Source: an uncultured Clostridia bacterium (GTDB taxonomy: Bacteria > Bacillota > Clostridia > Christensenellales > Borkfalkiaceae). Taken from it: a stretch of 7,638 bases of DNA. The position numbers were made by a program, and so were the translations under genes. The stretch is from assembly GCA_946540675.1 (NCBI GenBank), contig CAMNIW010000061.1:1-7638 (forward strand), read 5' to 3'. The notes under the pieces are model-generated. The model made no database searches, was not told the origin of the DNA, and worked only from the letters and a program-made list of their open reading frames with translations. Shown in pieces: positions 1 through 6,542 of the stretch (positions are counted from its first letter, which is position 1; the number at the start of each line of letters is the position of its first letter).

Positions 1-2
1 CG

Positions 3-278
3 GGACTCATATCGTTAAGCGCGGACACCGTCGATTCGATGAACGGAACTTTCACGCAAAATATGAAGTACGTTTTAAGAAAACCCGAGTGGTACGGCGG
101 AACGTCCGGCAACGTATATCAGACGGCGTACCGCATAAACGGAAACAGTTCGGATCATACGCTCGTAACGCCGGCAAAGGGCGCGGAGTTCTGGCGCGCG
201 CTCAAAGTGGAAGAAGCGCTTTCCGTACTTCTCGCCACGTCCGACCACGTAGCCGAGATAGCGGCGCTCGGACTGTAA
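3..278 (+). CDS. C-terminal end of an unrecognised protein (5' end outside window)
   Basis: An open frame runs from the left edge to a TAA at 276-278, giving 91 residues of what must be a longer protein. The ATG at 39 is probably internal, because the frame stays open upstream with normal codon use and no ribosome binding site precedes it. The visible part is soluble in character: no membrane helix, several aromatic residues in the middle (KPEWYGG, VYQTAYR), and an amphipathic, probably helical end rich in Ala, Leu and Glu. I do not recognise the family and assign no function. Codon use (GCG, ATA, TCG, CTC) matches the other genes here, which supports it being real. No clear terminator separates it from the next gene, 64 bases downstream, so some read-through is possible, although that gene has its own promoter. 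Confidence 0.6.
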   Translation, partial: GLISLSADTVDSMNGTFTQNMKYVLRKPEWYGGTSGNVYQTAYRINGNSSDHTLVTPAKGAEFWRALKVEEALSVLLATSDHVAEIAALGL

Positions 279-284
279 AAACGA

Positions 285-313
285 TTGCAAAAAAAGCCGT
301 CGTTTGATATAAT
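285..313 (+). promoter_or_regulatory. Predicted sigma-A promoter for the membrane protein gene
   Basis: TTGCAA at 285-290 and a perfect TATAAT at 308-313 are separated by 17 bases, the optimal vegetative spacing. The predicted start of transcription is near 320, giving a leader of about 23 bases that contains a GGAG ribosome binding site at 333-336, six bases before the ATG at 343. Confidence 0.7.
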
Positions 314-342
314 AAACAAAGAATTTGTAAACGGAGTCGGTT

Positions 343-1278
343 ATGAGAATAAGAAACGCTCTGAAAATTGCTCTCGGCAAGTTCGGGCTGGTATTCAAAG
401 ATCTGTTGTTCAAGGCGATAATATTCGTCGTGTTTGCGGGGATAATAACGCTCGTTCTCGAATTGAGTCTTCACCCCGTAATAGAGATGGTGCAAAAACT
501 TGCGGCGGACGCCTTTGCCGTGTTCCGCGACCTGTTCACGGGGCAGGCGGTCACCGACGTGTTGAGCGCAGATCTTGAACAGATACTCGGCTATCTTTCG
601 GCTCACACGGGCGGAATAGTATGGACGGCCGTCGCGATAATCCTTCTCGTATACGCGTTCAGGTTTTTTTTGGGGGTCAGCGATTGCACTCTCCTTATCC
701 TTATTGACGAACATCTCGCAAGCCTGTCGCACAGACCCTATCTCGGCGTAATGTTCGACAATCTCGGCAGGATAGTGAAATATCAACTTATAGAAGCGCT
801 TTCGGCAATAGTCGTTACCGCCGCTTCTCTCGCGATAAGTTACGGCATATTGCTCGGACTTTCGGCGGTGCCGCTTATCGGGATATTCCTTACCGTTCTC
901 GTCATATCTCTGATCCGCGGTTTTTACTGCACGGTGATGAGCCGGATAATGTCTTTGATGCTCACCGAAAAAAAGTCTTTCCGCGAATCGGCGGTAAAGG
1001 CGTTCGGCGGCGAGCGCGGGTTTTTCTTCAAGTCGTTCGCGACCTACGTTACGTATAACGTCCTGTCTATGTATCTCATAGTGACGATGACCGTCTTCAC
1101 TCTCGGCGTCGGACTTTTCATAGCCGTGCCGTTCATATCGGTACTCCTTGCGTGTTTGCGCCAGATAGACCACTATACGGTCAATAAGAAAAAATATTTC
1201 GTGGACTACGACAACATATCCGTGCCCAAGGAACTCCGCGAAAACGACGAAAATCTCTTGAACGACGTCGATATATAA
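343..1278 (+). CDS. Polytopic membrane protein of unknown function
   Basis: This encodes 311 residues with five or six predicted membrane helices, at roughly residues 21-42, 90-112, 148-172, 175-197 and 236-272 (the last long enough for two). The stretch between the first two helices (about 43-88) is amphipathic and may be extracytoplasmic. The C-terminus is a hydrophilic, acidic tail after an NKKK positive cluster near 281, which suggests the tail is cytoplasmic. I see no transporter signature, ATPase motif or catalytic residue pattern, so no function is assigned. The start is well supported by GGAG at 333-336 and a good promoter. It appears monocistronic: its own promoter lies upstream and a strong terminator follows 12 bases after the stop. 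A permease-like component or a lineage-specific integral membrane family are both possible. Confidence 0.85.
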   Translation: MRIRNALKIALGKFGLVFKDLLFKAIIFVVFAGIITLVLELSLHPVIEMVQKLAADAFAVFRDLFTGQAVTDVLSADLEQILGYLSAHTGGIVWTAVAIILLVYAFRFFLGVSDCTLLILIDEHLASLSHRPYLGVMFDNLGRIVKYQLIEALSAIVVTAASLAISYGILLGLSAVPLIGIFLTVLVISLIRGFYCTVMSRIMSLMLTEKKSFRESAVKAFGGERGFFFKSFATYVTYNVLSMYLIVTMTVFTLGVGLFIAVPFISVLLACLRQIDHYTVNKKKYFVDYDNISVPKELRENDENLLNDVDI

Positions 1279-1290
1279 AAAGAGCATAAT

Positions 1291-1325
1291 AAAACCCCGA
1301 AAGGCGTTTCGCCTTTCGGGGTTTT
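1291..1325. terminator. Strong bidirectional intrinsic terminator
   Basis: The arms at 1291-1306 and 1310-1325 are perfectly complementary: an A run then CCCCGAAAGGCG, a TTT loop, and the reverse complement ending in a T run. The 12-bp GC-rich core plus A/T flanks works in both directions. It ends the membrane protein gene on the plus strand and the oxidoreductase/remnant unit on the minus strand, where the tail is TTTTATTATG. The core CCCCGAAAG is shared with the terminator at 5713. Confidence 0.92.
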
Positions 1326-1357
1326 TGTCTATCGGGGTTCAACCTGTTCACGCTCGG

Positions 1358-1525
1358 TTATTGCGGCACGTAAGCCGCCGTTACGGTAAACGTTTTGAGA
1401 TTTATCTCCACGTCGTAAACGCCCGCCTTTCCCGCCTTTACCGTCGCTTTCGCATGATGGTCGTCAATATCGACGTATTCTTCGTCTTCGCTTTTTACCG
1501 AATAAAATATAGACGGGGTCACGTC
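1358..1525 (-). pseudogene. In-frame coding-like remnant behind the oxidoreductase stop codon
   Basis: Reading the minus strand past the TAA of the oxidoreductase (1526-1528), the same frame stays open for 55 codons to a TAA at 1358-1360. The peptide begins DVTPSIFYSVKSEDEEY and ends FTVTAAYVPQ. Its codon choices (GTA, GCG, AAA, GAA, ATA) match local genes, and its content (alternating hydrophobic residues, GVYDVEINLKTFTVT) looks like the last strands of a beta-sandwich domain, as at the end of secreted proteins. The oxidoreductase already has its family-typical end, so this is not obviously part of it. There is no ATG and no convincing ribosome binding site; the GTG at 1520-1522 is a poor start candidate. 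The terminator begins 32 bases beyond its stop. The most likely reading is the 3' remnant of a lost gene; a short GTG-started gene or stop read-through are less likely. Confidence 0.4.
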
Positions 1526-2917
1526 TTAAAATTTGAGTTTTCTCGCCATAAGGACGCCCATTACCGAAGCCATCATAAGTCCGCGAGTCCAGCCCGACGA
1601 GTCGCCCAGACAGTGCAGGTTTTCTATATTGGTATTGAAATCGTCGTCCATCTTTATCTTGTTGGAATAGAATTTGAGTTCGGGCGAGTAGAGAAGGGTT
1701 TCGGGGCTCGCGAATCCCGGCACCACCATATCGAGTTGTTTTATGAAATTGAGTATGTTGGTAAGCGTCCTGTACGGCATCGCGGCGGTTATGTCGCCCG
1801 CGACCGCGTCGGGAAGAGTGGGTTTTAAGTTGGAACGGTCGAGTTCTTTTTGCCACGTTCTCTTTCCGTCGAGAATATCTCCGTAACGCTGTACGAGTAT
1901 ATGTCCGTCGCCCAGCATATTGGTGAGTTCGCCTATCTTTTTGGCGTACTCTATCGGCTGATTGAACGGATAGGTGAAGTTGTGCGAACAAAGTATCGAA
2001 AGGTTGGTGTTGTCCGACTTTTTATCCTTGAAGGAGTGCCCGTTCACGACGGCGAGATTGTCGTCGTAGTTTTCCTGAGCGACGTAGCCGCCGGGGTTCT
2101 GACAAAAAGTGCGCACTTTGTTTTTGAAGGGTCCGGGATAGCCGATGAGTTTGGATTCGTACAAAACGCGGTTTACTTCTTCCATGACTTCGTTTCTGAC
2201 TTCTACCCTGACGCCTATGTCGACGGTGGACGGCTGATGCTCTATGCCGTGTTCGGTGCACATCGTTTCCAGCCACTCCGCTCCGCGCCTGCCCGTCGCG
2301 ATTATTATCTTGTCGGCGTAAAAGATCTCTTCCGCGCCTTTTACGGATACCATCGCGCCCTTGCACACGCTCCCTTCTATGACGACGTTTTTGCAGTCTG
2401 CGTTAAAGATGAGTTCAACGCCGCTTTCTTCGAGATATTTTTCTATCGCGAAATAGATGTTTTGCGCCTTTTCGGTGCCGAGATGGCGTATAGGGCAGTC
2501 CACGAGAGTAAGCCCCGCGATTATCGCCTTTTTCCTTATTTGTTTTATCTCTTCGGGATGGTCTACGCCTTCTATATGGGTGTCCGCGCCGAATTCGAGA
2601 TAAATTTTATCGACGTAGGAGATCGTTTCCTGAACGACGTCGTGCCCTATATGATCGGGCAGTGCGCCGCCCACGTAACTCGAAAGCGAGAGTTTTCCGT
2701 CCGAAAACGCGCCCGCGCCCGAAAATCCCGTGGTTATGGAACAGTTTTTACAGCCCATACAACGCCCCGTTTTTGTCTTGGGACAAACTCTCTTTTCTAC
2801 GGGAAGACCTTTTTCGACTATGGTTATTTGTCCCGTATAACCCGTCCGTTTGAGTTCGAGAGCAGTGAATATGCCCGCGGGACCCGCTCCTATTATCAAT
2901 ACGCCTGTCTTTTTCAT
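1526..2917 (-). CDS. NAD(P)/FAD-dependent oxidoreductase, COG2509-like
   Basis: This 463-residue cytoplasmic flavoprotein belongs to the FAD-dependent dehydrogenase group of COG2509. It begins with a Rossmann dinucleotide fold: GAGPAG at residues 10-15 and an acidic residue, E35, ending the second strand to hold the adenosine ribose. A cysteine cluster follows (C45, C53, C56, C59), then the GAGAFSDGKL segment near 67-76. IIATGR near 205-210 is the second nucleotide contact, and CLGDSSGWTRGLMMA near 436-450 is the C-terminal FAD contact. The physiological substrate of this group is not established. The four cysteines could bind iron-sulfur or zinc, which is inference. I chose the ATG at 2917 over the longer start at 2938 because AAAGGTGG lies at proper spacing before it and the Rossmann strand then starts at once. 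It is divergent from the ylmH operon and appears monocistronic. Confidence 0.9.
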   Translation of the reverse strand: MKKTGVLIIGAGPAGIFTALELKRTGYTGQITIVEKGLPVEKRVCPKTKTGRCMGCKNCSITTGFSGAGAFSDGKLSLSSYVGGALPDHIGHDVVQETISYVDKIYLEFGADTHIEGVDHPEEIKQIRKKAIIAGLTLVDCPIRHLGTEKAQNIYFAIEKYLEESGVELIFNADCKNVVIEGSVCKGAMVSVKGAEEIFYADKIIIATGRRGAEWLETMCTEHGIEHQPSTVDIGVRVEVRNEVMEEVNRVLYESKLIGYPGPFKNKVRTFCQNPGGYVAQENYDDNLAVVNGHSFKDKKSDNTNLSILCSHNFTYPFNQPIEYAKKIGELTNMLGDGHILVQRYGDILDGKRTWQKELDRSNLKPTLPDAVAGDITAAMPYRTLTNILNFIKQLDMVVPGFASPETLLYSPELKFYSNKIKMDDDFNTNIENLHCLGDSSGWTRGLMMASVMGVLMARKLKF

Positions 2918-2930
2918 ATAAGCCACCTTT

Positions 2931-2955
2931 TGCGGCATAATAATTTATTACCGCA
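2931..2955. promoter_or_regulatory. Interrupted palindrome at the predicted 5' end of the oxidoreductase mRNA
   Basis: On the plus strand the outer arms are TGCGG (2931-2935) and CCGCA (2951-2955), and the inner arms TAATAA (2938-2943) and TTATTA (2945-2950), with a CA bulge at 2936-2937 and one central T. It spans the predicted transcription start of the minus-strand gene (about 2956) down to just before its ribosome binding site (2923-2930). It could be an operator, or a 5' stem in the mRNA affecting stability or initiation. Confidence 0.5.
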
Positions 2956-2962
2956 CTGTATT

Positions 2963-2991
2963 ATTTTATCACAACGCTCCGCCTTTGTAAA
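2963..2991 (-). promoter_or_regulatory. Predicted sigma-A promoter for the oxidoreductase gene
   Basis: On the minus strand, TTTACA (2991-2986) and TAAAAT (2968-2963) are separated by 17 bases. Transcription would start near 2956, about 39 bases before the ATG at 2917. It lies back to back with the ylmH promoter, with 20 bases between the two -35 boxes, so the two may influence each other. Confidence 0.65.
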
Positions 2992-3011
2992 GGGAAAACG
3001 GGGAAATAGGC

Positions 3012-3041
3012 TTGACGGTTATGCCGAGCAAATGGTATAAT
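3012..3041 (+). promoter_or_regulatory. Predicted extended -10 promoter for the ylmH-ABC operon
   Basis: TTGACG (3012-3017) is followed after 18 bases by a perfect TATAAT (3036-3041) carrying a TGn extension at 3033-3035. Transcription is expected near 3048, only about three bases before the ATG at 3051. No Shine-Dalgarno sequence lies between, so the first gene may be translated from a leaderless mRNA. Confidence 0.75.
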
Positions 3042-3050
3042 GAATCCGCA

Positions 3051-3779
3051 ATGCGGAACTTTGAAGACCTTTTGCGGCGAAGTAAAGACAAAGAAATATA
3101 TACGTATACGGTTTTTCTTAACCCTTCGCAGATAGCCGAAGCCGAAAGGGCGGCGGGGAATTATCCCGTTTCGTTTTACGGCGGATGCGACTTTGCCGAG
3201 AGAAAAATGGCAAGATTCGGCAGCGAAGAGACCGTCGGGTACGCCGAAGAGTTCCCCGTCGGAGCCGTAAAGATAACGGTTTCGGGCATAAAGTTCTCGC
3301 AAGACGGGTTTACTCACCGCGACGTTCTCGGCGCGGCGCTCGCTCTCGGTATAGAGCGGGACAGGATAGGGGATATATTCGTCGGAAAGACGGAAGCCTA
3401 TCTCGTCGCCGAAGAAAAGATCGCCGACTTTCTCGTAAAGGAGTTAAGGTCGGTGGGAAGGTTCAGGGCGGCGGCGGAAAAATGCGACCGCATACCCGAA
3501 GAGTTTGCTCCGAAAACCGAAGAAAAGACCTTTACCGTTCAGTCGGACAGGGTTGACGCCGTACTTTGCAAGATATATAATTTGTCGCGCGAAAACGGAT
3601 CGAAACTCGTTTCCGACGGCAGGGTCTTCATCGACGGAAAAGAATGCGTCAAAGACAGCCGTCCGCTCCGCGCGGGGGAGACCGTTTCGGTAAGGGGGCT
3701 CGGCAAGTTCGTGTTTTCCGGCGAAGGCGGACTGTCCAAAAAGGGAAAGACCTACGTCAAAGTAACGGTTTATATATAA
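3051..3779 (+). CDS. ylmH: YlmH-like S4-domain RNA-binding protein
   Basis: This encodes 242 residues, slightly shorter than the typical YlmH of about 257. The N-terminal two thirds match the YlmH layout (LNPSQIAEAE near 24-33, then a region with FYGGCDFAER). The C-terminal part, about 163-225, is an S4 RNA-binding domain with LVSDGRVFIDGK and the family-typical RGLGKFVF. YlmH binds ribosomal particles or tRNA and has been linked to ribosome-associated quality control in Bacillus subtilis; it is cytoplasmic. There it sits in the ylm cluster near division genes, but here it heads an operon with an ABC exporter, which suggests relocation rather than shared function. The start is ATG 3051: a TTG-initiated version from 3012 would begin inside the -35 box, and the ATG at 3021 lies upstream of the -10. 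The next gene follows after 19 bases without a terminator. Confidence 0.85.
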   Translation: MRNFEDLLRRSKDKEIYTYTVFLNPSQIAEAERAAGNYPVSFYGGCDFAERKMARFGSEETVGYAEEFPVGAVKITVSGIKFSQDGFTHRDVLGAALALGIERDRIGDIFVGKTEAYLVAEEKIADFLVKELRSVGRFRAAAEKCDRIPEEFAPKTEEKTFTVQSDRVDAVLCKIYNLSRENGSKLVSDGRVFIDGKECVKDSRPLRAGETVSVRGLGKFVFSGEGGLSKKGKTYVKVTVYI

Positions 3780-3798
3780 TGAATAAAAGGAGTCGTAT

Positions 3799-4572
3799 AT
3801 GGAAGAGATTCTCAAAGTGACAGACCTTAAAAAGACTTTCGTTTTGAGCAGAAAACAGCAAATAACGCAAAAATGCGGCAAGTACAAAGTTGCCGTGGAC
3901 GGGTTATCTTTCTCGGCGAATAAAGGCGAGATATTCGGTCTTTTAGGACCTAACGGCGCAGGAAAGACGACCACTCTCCGCATAATATCCACGCTTATTA
4001 AGGCGGATTCGGGCGACGCGGTCGTCGACGGGATCTCGGTAAAGGAAAATCCCGACGGCGTAAGGGCGAAGATAGGCTTTTTGACCAGCGAACTCAAACT
4101 CGAAGATTTCTTTACGCCCGACTATCTTTTCGACTATTTCAGCAATCTTCACGGCGTGGAAAAGAGCGTCGCGGAAGAGCGTAAAGCGAGACTGTTCGAA
4201 AAGTTCGGGATAAAGGAATTCGCGCATGTAAAAGTGGGCGATCTCTCGACGGGTATGAAACAAAAGACGTCGATAGTCATATCCATAGTCCACGACCCCG
4301 ACATCATAATCTTCGACGAGCCTACCAACGGGCTCGACGTCATCACGGCGAAGGCGGTGACCGACTTTTTGAAAGAACTCAGAGATTCGGGCAAGACGAT
4401 AATAATATCCACTCACATATTTTCGCTTGCCGAAAAGATATGCGACAGGGTGGGGGTTATCATAAACGGAAAGATGACCGCTTGCGAAACTCTCGCGTAT
4501 CTCACCAAGGAAAAACCGCTCGAAGACGTCTTTTTCGATCTTTATAAAAAGGAGATGGGCGAAGATGCGTAA
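3799..4572 (+). CDS. ABC transporter ATP-binding protein, NatA-like
   Basis: This 257-residue cytoplasmic ATPase powers the permease encoded next. Visible motifs are the Walker A GPNGAGKTT at residues 50-58, the signature LSTGMKQK at 149-156, Walker B IIIFDEP with D173 and E174, the D-loop NGLD at 177-180, and the switch histidine H206 in STH. The Q-loop position (IGFLTSELKL, 92-101) has no glutamine, as I recall from the NatA-like exporter ATPases. An extra basic stretch (LSRKQQITQKCGK, 16-28) precedes the A-loop region. A strong AAAAGGAG at 3785-3792 precedes the ATG by six bases. The reading frame overlaps the permease start by eight bases, typical of translational coupling of ABC-2 exporter pairs. 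NatA/NatB of B. subtilis exports sodium, but the family also moves drugs, peptides and lipids, so the substrate is open. Confidence 0.93.
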   Translation: MEEILKVTDLKKTFVLSRKQQITQKCGKYKVAVDGLSFSANKGEIFGLLGPNGAGKTTTLRIISTLIKADSGDAVVDGISVKENPDGVRAKIGFLTSELKLEDFFTPDYLFDYFSNLHGVEKSVAEERKARLFEKFGIKEFAHVKVGDLSTGMKQKTSIVISIVHDPDIIIFDEPTNGLDVITAKAVTDFLKELRDSGKTIIISTHIFSLAEKICDRVGVIINGKMTACETLAYLTKEKPLEDVFFDLYKKEMGEDA

Positions 4573-5707
4573 TATATTGGTTATAATGAAAAAGGAACTG
4601 AAAAGGTTTTTCACGGATAAAAGACTGCTCCTTTCGCTGATCCTTCCGGGCGTGATAATTTTCGTCGTGTACTCGCTGATGGGGAGTATTGTGAACGGGC
4701 TTGTATCACCCGATAAAGAGCACGTTTCCACGGTGTACGTCGCAAACAAGACCGAAGACTTCGATTCACTTCTCGAAAGCGCGGGGATAAAGTGGAAAAC
4801 CGCGGAATATCCCGACGCGGACGCGGCGAAAGAAGCGGTAAAGAACAAAAAACTCGATCTCGCGATAGTGTTTGAAGAAAATTTCAAGCAAAAGACGGAT
4901 AACGGGCTCGTTCCCACGGTGACGTTTTACTACAACTCGACCGAAAAACAGTCCGCGGCGTTTTTTCAGTCCGTTTCCCCGATAATATCTTCCACTTTTA
5001 CCACGGTGACGGTAAAGGCTAACGCCGTTCCGCAGGATATGGCGACCAAGGAAGACGTTTCCGCGATGGTGATAACGATGATCCTTCCGATGCTCGTGCT
5101 TATGCTCCTGTTCTCCGGCTGTATGGCAGTCGCGACCGAATCTATCGCCGGCGAAAAGGAAAGGGGAACGATAGCGACCCTTCTCATAACGCCCGTAAAA
5201 AGGACGCATATAGCGATAGGAAAAATTCTCGCGCTGTCGATAACCGCCCTTCTTTCCGCGACGGTGTCGTTTATAGGCGTTTTCGCTTCTCTCCCGAAAC
5301 TTATGGGCGGAAGCGGCGGAAACATAGATATGAGTGTGTACGGATTCGGAACGTTTGCAGGCACTTTCGGCGTGATACTGATAACCGTAATACTGTTTAT
5401 AGTCCTGCTTTCCGTTATATCCACGCTCGCAAAGAGCGTAAAGGAAGCGTCGCAGTACGCCGCGCCCGTAATGATAATAGTTATGGTGGGCGCTCTCGCT
5501 TCGAGTTTCGGCTCGGGAAAGCCCGAGACGTGGCAATATCTTATCCCCGTATACAATTCGGCGCTGTGCTTAAAAGGGTTGTTCTCGTTTGAGTTCAGCG
5601 CACTGAACTTCCTTTTGACCGTCGGCGTAAACGCCGTGCTGATAGCGGCGGGGGTATTCGTTCTCGCAAGGCTGTTCAACAGCGAAAAGATAATGTTCAA
5701 CAAATAA
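4565..5707 (+). CDS. ABC-2 type permease, NatB-like
   Basis: This 380-residue membrane subunit has the standard ABC-2 exporter layout. One N-terminal helix (about 21-43) is followed by a large extracytoplasmic domain (about 45-160), then five further helices (about 166-190, 220-242, 262-288, 299-315 and 347-370). The cytoplasmic coupling segment GEKERGTIATLLITPVKR at 196-213 is the hallmark of this family and should contact the ATPase. It presumably forms a homodimer with two copies of the preceding ATPase and exports an unidentified substrate. Its ATG lies within the last codons of the ATPase gene (eight-base overlap), with AAGGAG at about 4548-4553 inside that gene as ribosome binding site. 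It is the last gene of the operon; a strong terminator starts six bases after the stop. Confidence 0.92.
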   Translation: MRNILVIMKKELKRFFTDKRLLLSLILPGVIIFVVYSLMGSIVNGLVSPDKEHVSTVYVANKTEDFDSLLESAGIKWKTAEYPDADAAKEAVKNKKLDLAIVFEENFKQKTDNGLVPTVTFYYNSTEKQSAAFFQSVSPIISSTFTTVTVKANAVPQDMATKEDVSAMVITMILPMLVLMLLFSGCMAVATESIAGEKERGTIATLLITPVKRTHIAIGKILALSITALLSATVSFIGVFASLPKLMGGSGGNIDMSVYGFGTFAGTFGVILITVILFIVLLSVISTLAKSVKEASQYAAPVMIIVMVGALASSFGSGKPETWQYLIPVYNSALCLKGLFSFEFSALNFLLTVGVNAVLIAAGVFVLARLFNSEKIMFNK

Positions 5708-5712
5708 AAATA

Positions 5713-5750
5713 CGCCCCGAAAGCGTTGGCTTTCGGGGCGCCGTTTTTTT
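5713..5750. terminator. Bidirectional intrinsic terminator between convergent genes
   Basis: Arms CGCCCCGAAAGC (5713-5724) and GCTTTCGGGGCG (5729-5740) form a perfect 12-bp stem with a GTTG loop, followed by CCG and seven Ts (5744-5750) on the plus strand. On the minus strand the stem is followed by TATTTTTATTTG, so it can also end the convergent gene, whose stop codon (5749-5751) overlaps the plus-strand T tract. Confidence 0.92.
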
Positions 5751-6450
5751 AGTACAACTGTTTCAATCTGTCCTTTTTGGATACCTGCGAGAGTTTTACT
5801 CCGTCTTCGGTCTCGCTGTCGCCGAGATCGAAAGTCGCCTGCTTGGAGATCTTTTTCATAGAGTAGACTATGCTGTATCTCTTTATGCCTGCTTTGTAAA
5901 ACGCGACCAGCGCTTCGTATCCGTTTTTCACGGTGGTAAAAAGAGTCTTGCTCTTGTCGCCTTTGTCTTTTACCGCGACGTCGACGTTGGCGGTTATTCC
6001 CCTTTCGGGTTCTTTGGCGAGAAGAGAATTTATATACGCTTCGTTTTCTTCCTTCTTCCTGCCGACTTCGCCGACCGTTATCGTAAGACGAACTTCGAGC
6101 ACGTCGCTCATCTTGTAGGTAGTTCCGTTTATGACCGCTTCTTTCGGCCTTATTTCGAGTATGGGCTCGTTTTTTACGGGGTATTGCTTAAAGGCGTTGG
6201 GGATCATCGCCACGGCAAAGACCATGACGGCTATCGTCGCCGCGCCCATGATAAAGGTCATCGTGTCGCCGCCCTGCGCTCTTCCGCCTATGAGTATGGA
6301 TATGCCCATACCGCCCATAAGCACTATCAGCAAAATGCCGAGTATAAGCGCTTTTTTGCGCTCTTTCCTGTTGAATTCGACGTCGGGGTAAAATTTAAGC
6401 CCTTCGATCGTCCGCTTTTCCTGTACGGAAACTTTTTCTTCTTTTTTCAT
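5749..6450 (-). CDS. Two-helix membrane protein with possible PH-like cytoplasmic domain
   Basis: This encodes 233 residues. A charged N-terminus of about 33 residues (MKKEEKVSVQ...) precedes two membrane helices at about 34-54 and 64-84, joined by a short glycine-rich turn (GGRAQGGDT). The remaining 150 residues are soluble and, by the positive-inside rule, likely cytoplasmic. The segment from about 97 (ILEIRPKEAVINGTTYKMSDVLEVRLTI) has the strand pattern of bacterial PH-like domains; this is a weak inference. The tail is rich in Lys, Asp and Ser. I do not recognise a named family. The start at 6450 is preferred over the frame's first ATG (6495), because AAAGGA lies at 6467-6462 and the promoter at 6474-6502 sits inside the longer version. 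It is divergent from the DUF3793 unit and appears to be transcribed alone. Confidence 0.8.
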   Translation of the reverse strand: MKKEEKVSVQEKRTIEGLKFYPDVEFNRKERKKALILGILLIVLMGGMGISILIGGRAQGGDTMTFIMGAATIAVMVFAVAMIPNAFKQYPVKNEPILEIRPKEAVINGTTYKMSDVLEVRLTITVGEVGRKKEENEAYINSLLAKEPERGITANVDVAVKDKGDKSKTLFTTVKNGYEALVAFYKAGIKRYSIVYSMKKISKQATFDLGDSETEDGVKLSQVSKKDRLKQLY

Positions 6451-6473
6451 AATTTTCCATATCCTTTTATAAC

Positions 6474-6502
6474 AGTATATAATATTTCCCGACAAAAGTC
6501 AA
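6474..6502 (-). promoter_or_regulatory. Predicted sigma-A promoter for the two-helix membrane protein
   Basis: On the minus strand, TTGACT (6502-6497) and TATACT (6479-6474) are separated by 17 bases. The transcription start would be near 6467, leaving a leader of only about 17 bases that begins with AAAGGA. This supports the ATG at 6450 as the true start. Confidence 0.7.
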
Positions 6503-6542
6503 AAAAGATTTTGTATAAAAGAAACAATCTCCGAAAAAACGC

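Noticed and set aside
279..305. Inverted repeat AAACGA (279-284) and TCGTTT (300-305) flanking the -35 box
   Set aside because: Six-base arms with 15 bases between are expected by chance and there is no second copy; too weak to call an operator.
662..675. Slippery-looking T8G5 run inside the membrane protein gene
   Set aside because: The frame is uninterrupted through it and no alternative-frame product looks meaningful; it could be a mutation hotspot but there is no sign of programmed slippage.
202..1287. Long minus-strand open frame opposite the membrane protein gene
   Set aside because: It is a shadow frame rich in Tyr, Arg and His typical of antisense reading; the plus-strand frame has clean membrane helices, promoter, ribosome binding site and terminator.
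2918..2938. Longer start of the oxidoreductase at 2938
   Set aside because: The ATG at 2917 has AAAGGTGG at good spacing and places the Rossmann strand at the N-terminus; the longer start has no such site and falls in the palindrome.
1850..3040. Long plus-strand open frame opposite the oxidoreductase
   Set aside because: The minus strand carries a complete FAD motif set; the plus frame has antisense composition and no recognisable domain or ribosome binding site.
3012..3050. TTG start or ATG at 3021 for the YlmH-like protein
   Set aside because: The TTG lies in the -35 box and the ATG at 3021 lies before the -10 box, so neither would be in the transcript from the predicted promoter; neither has a ribosome binding site.
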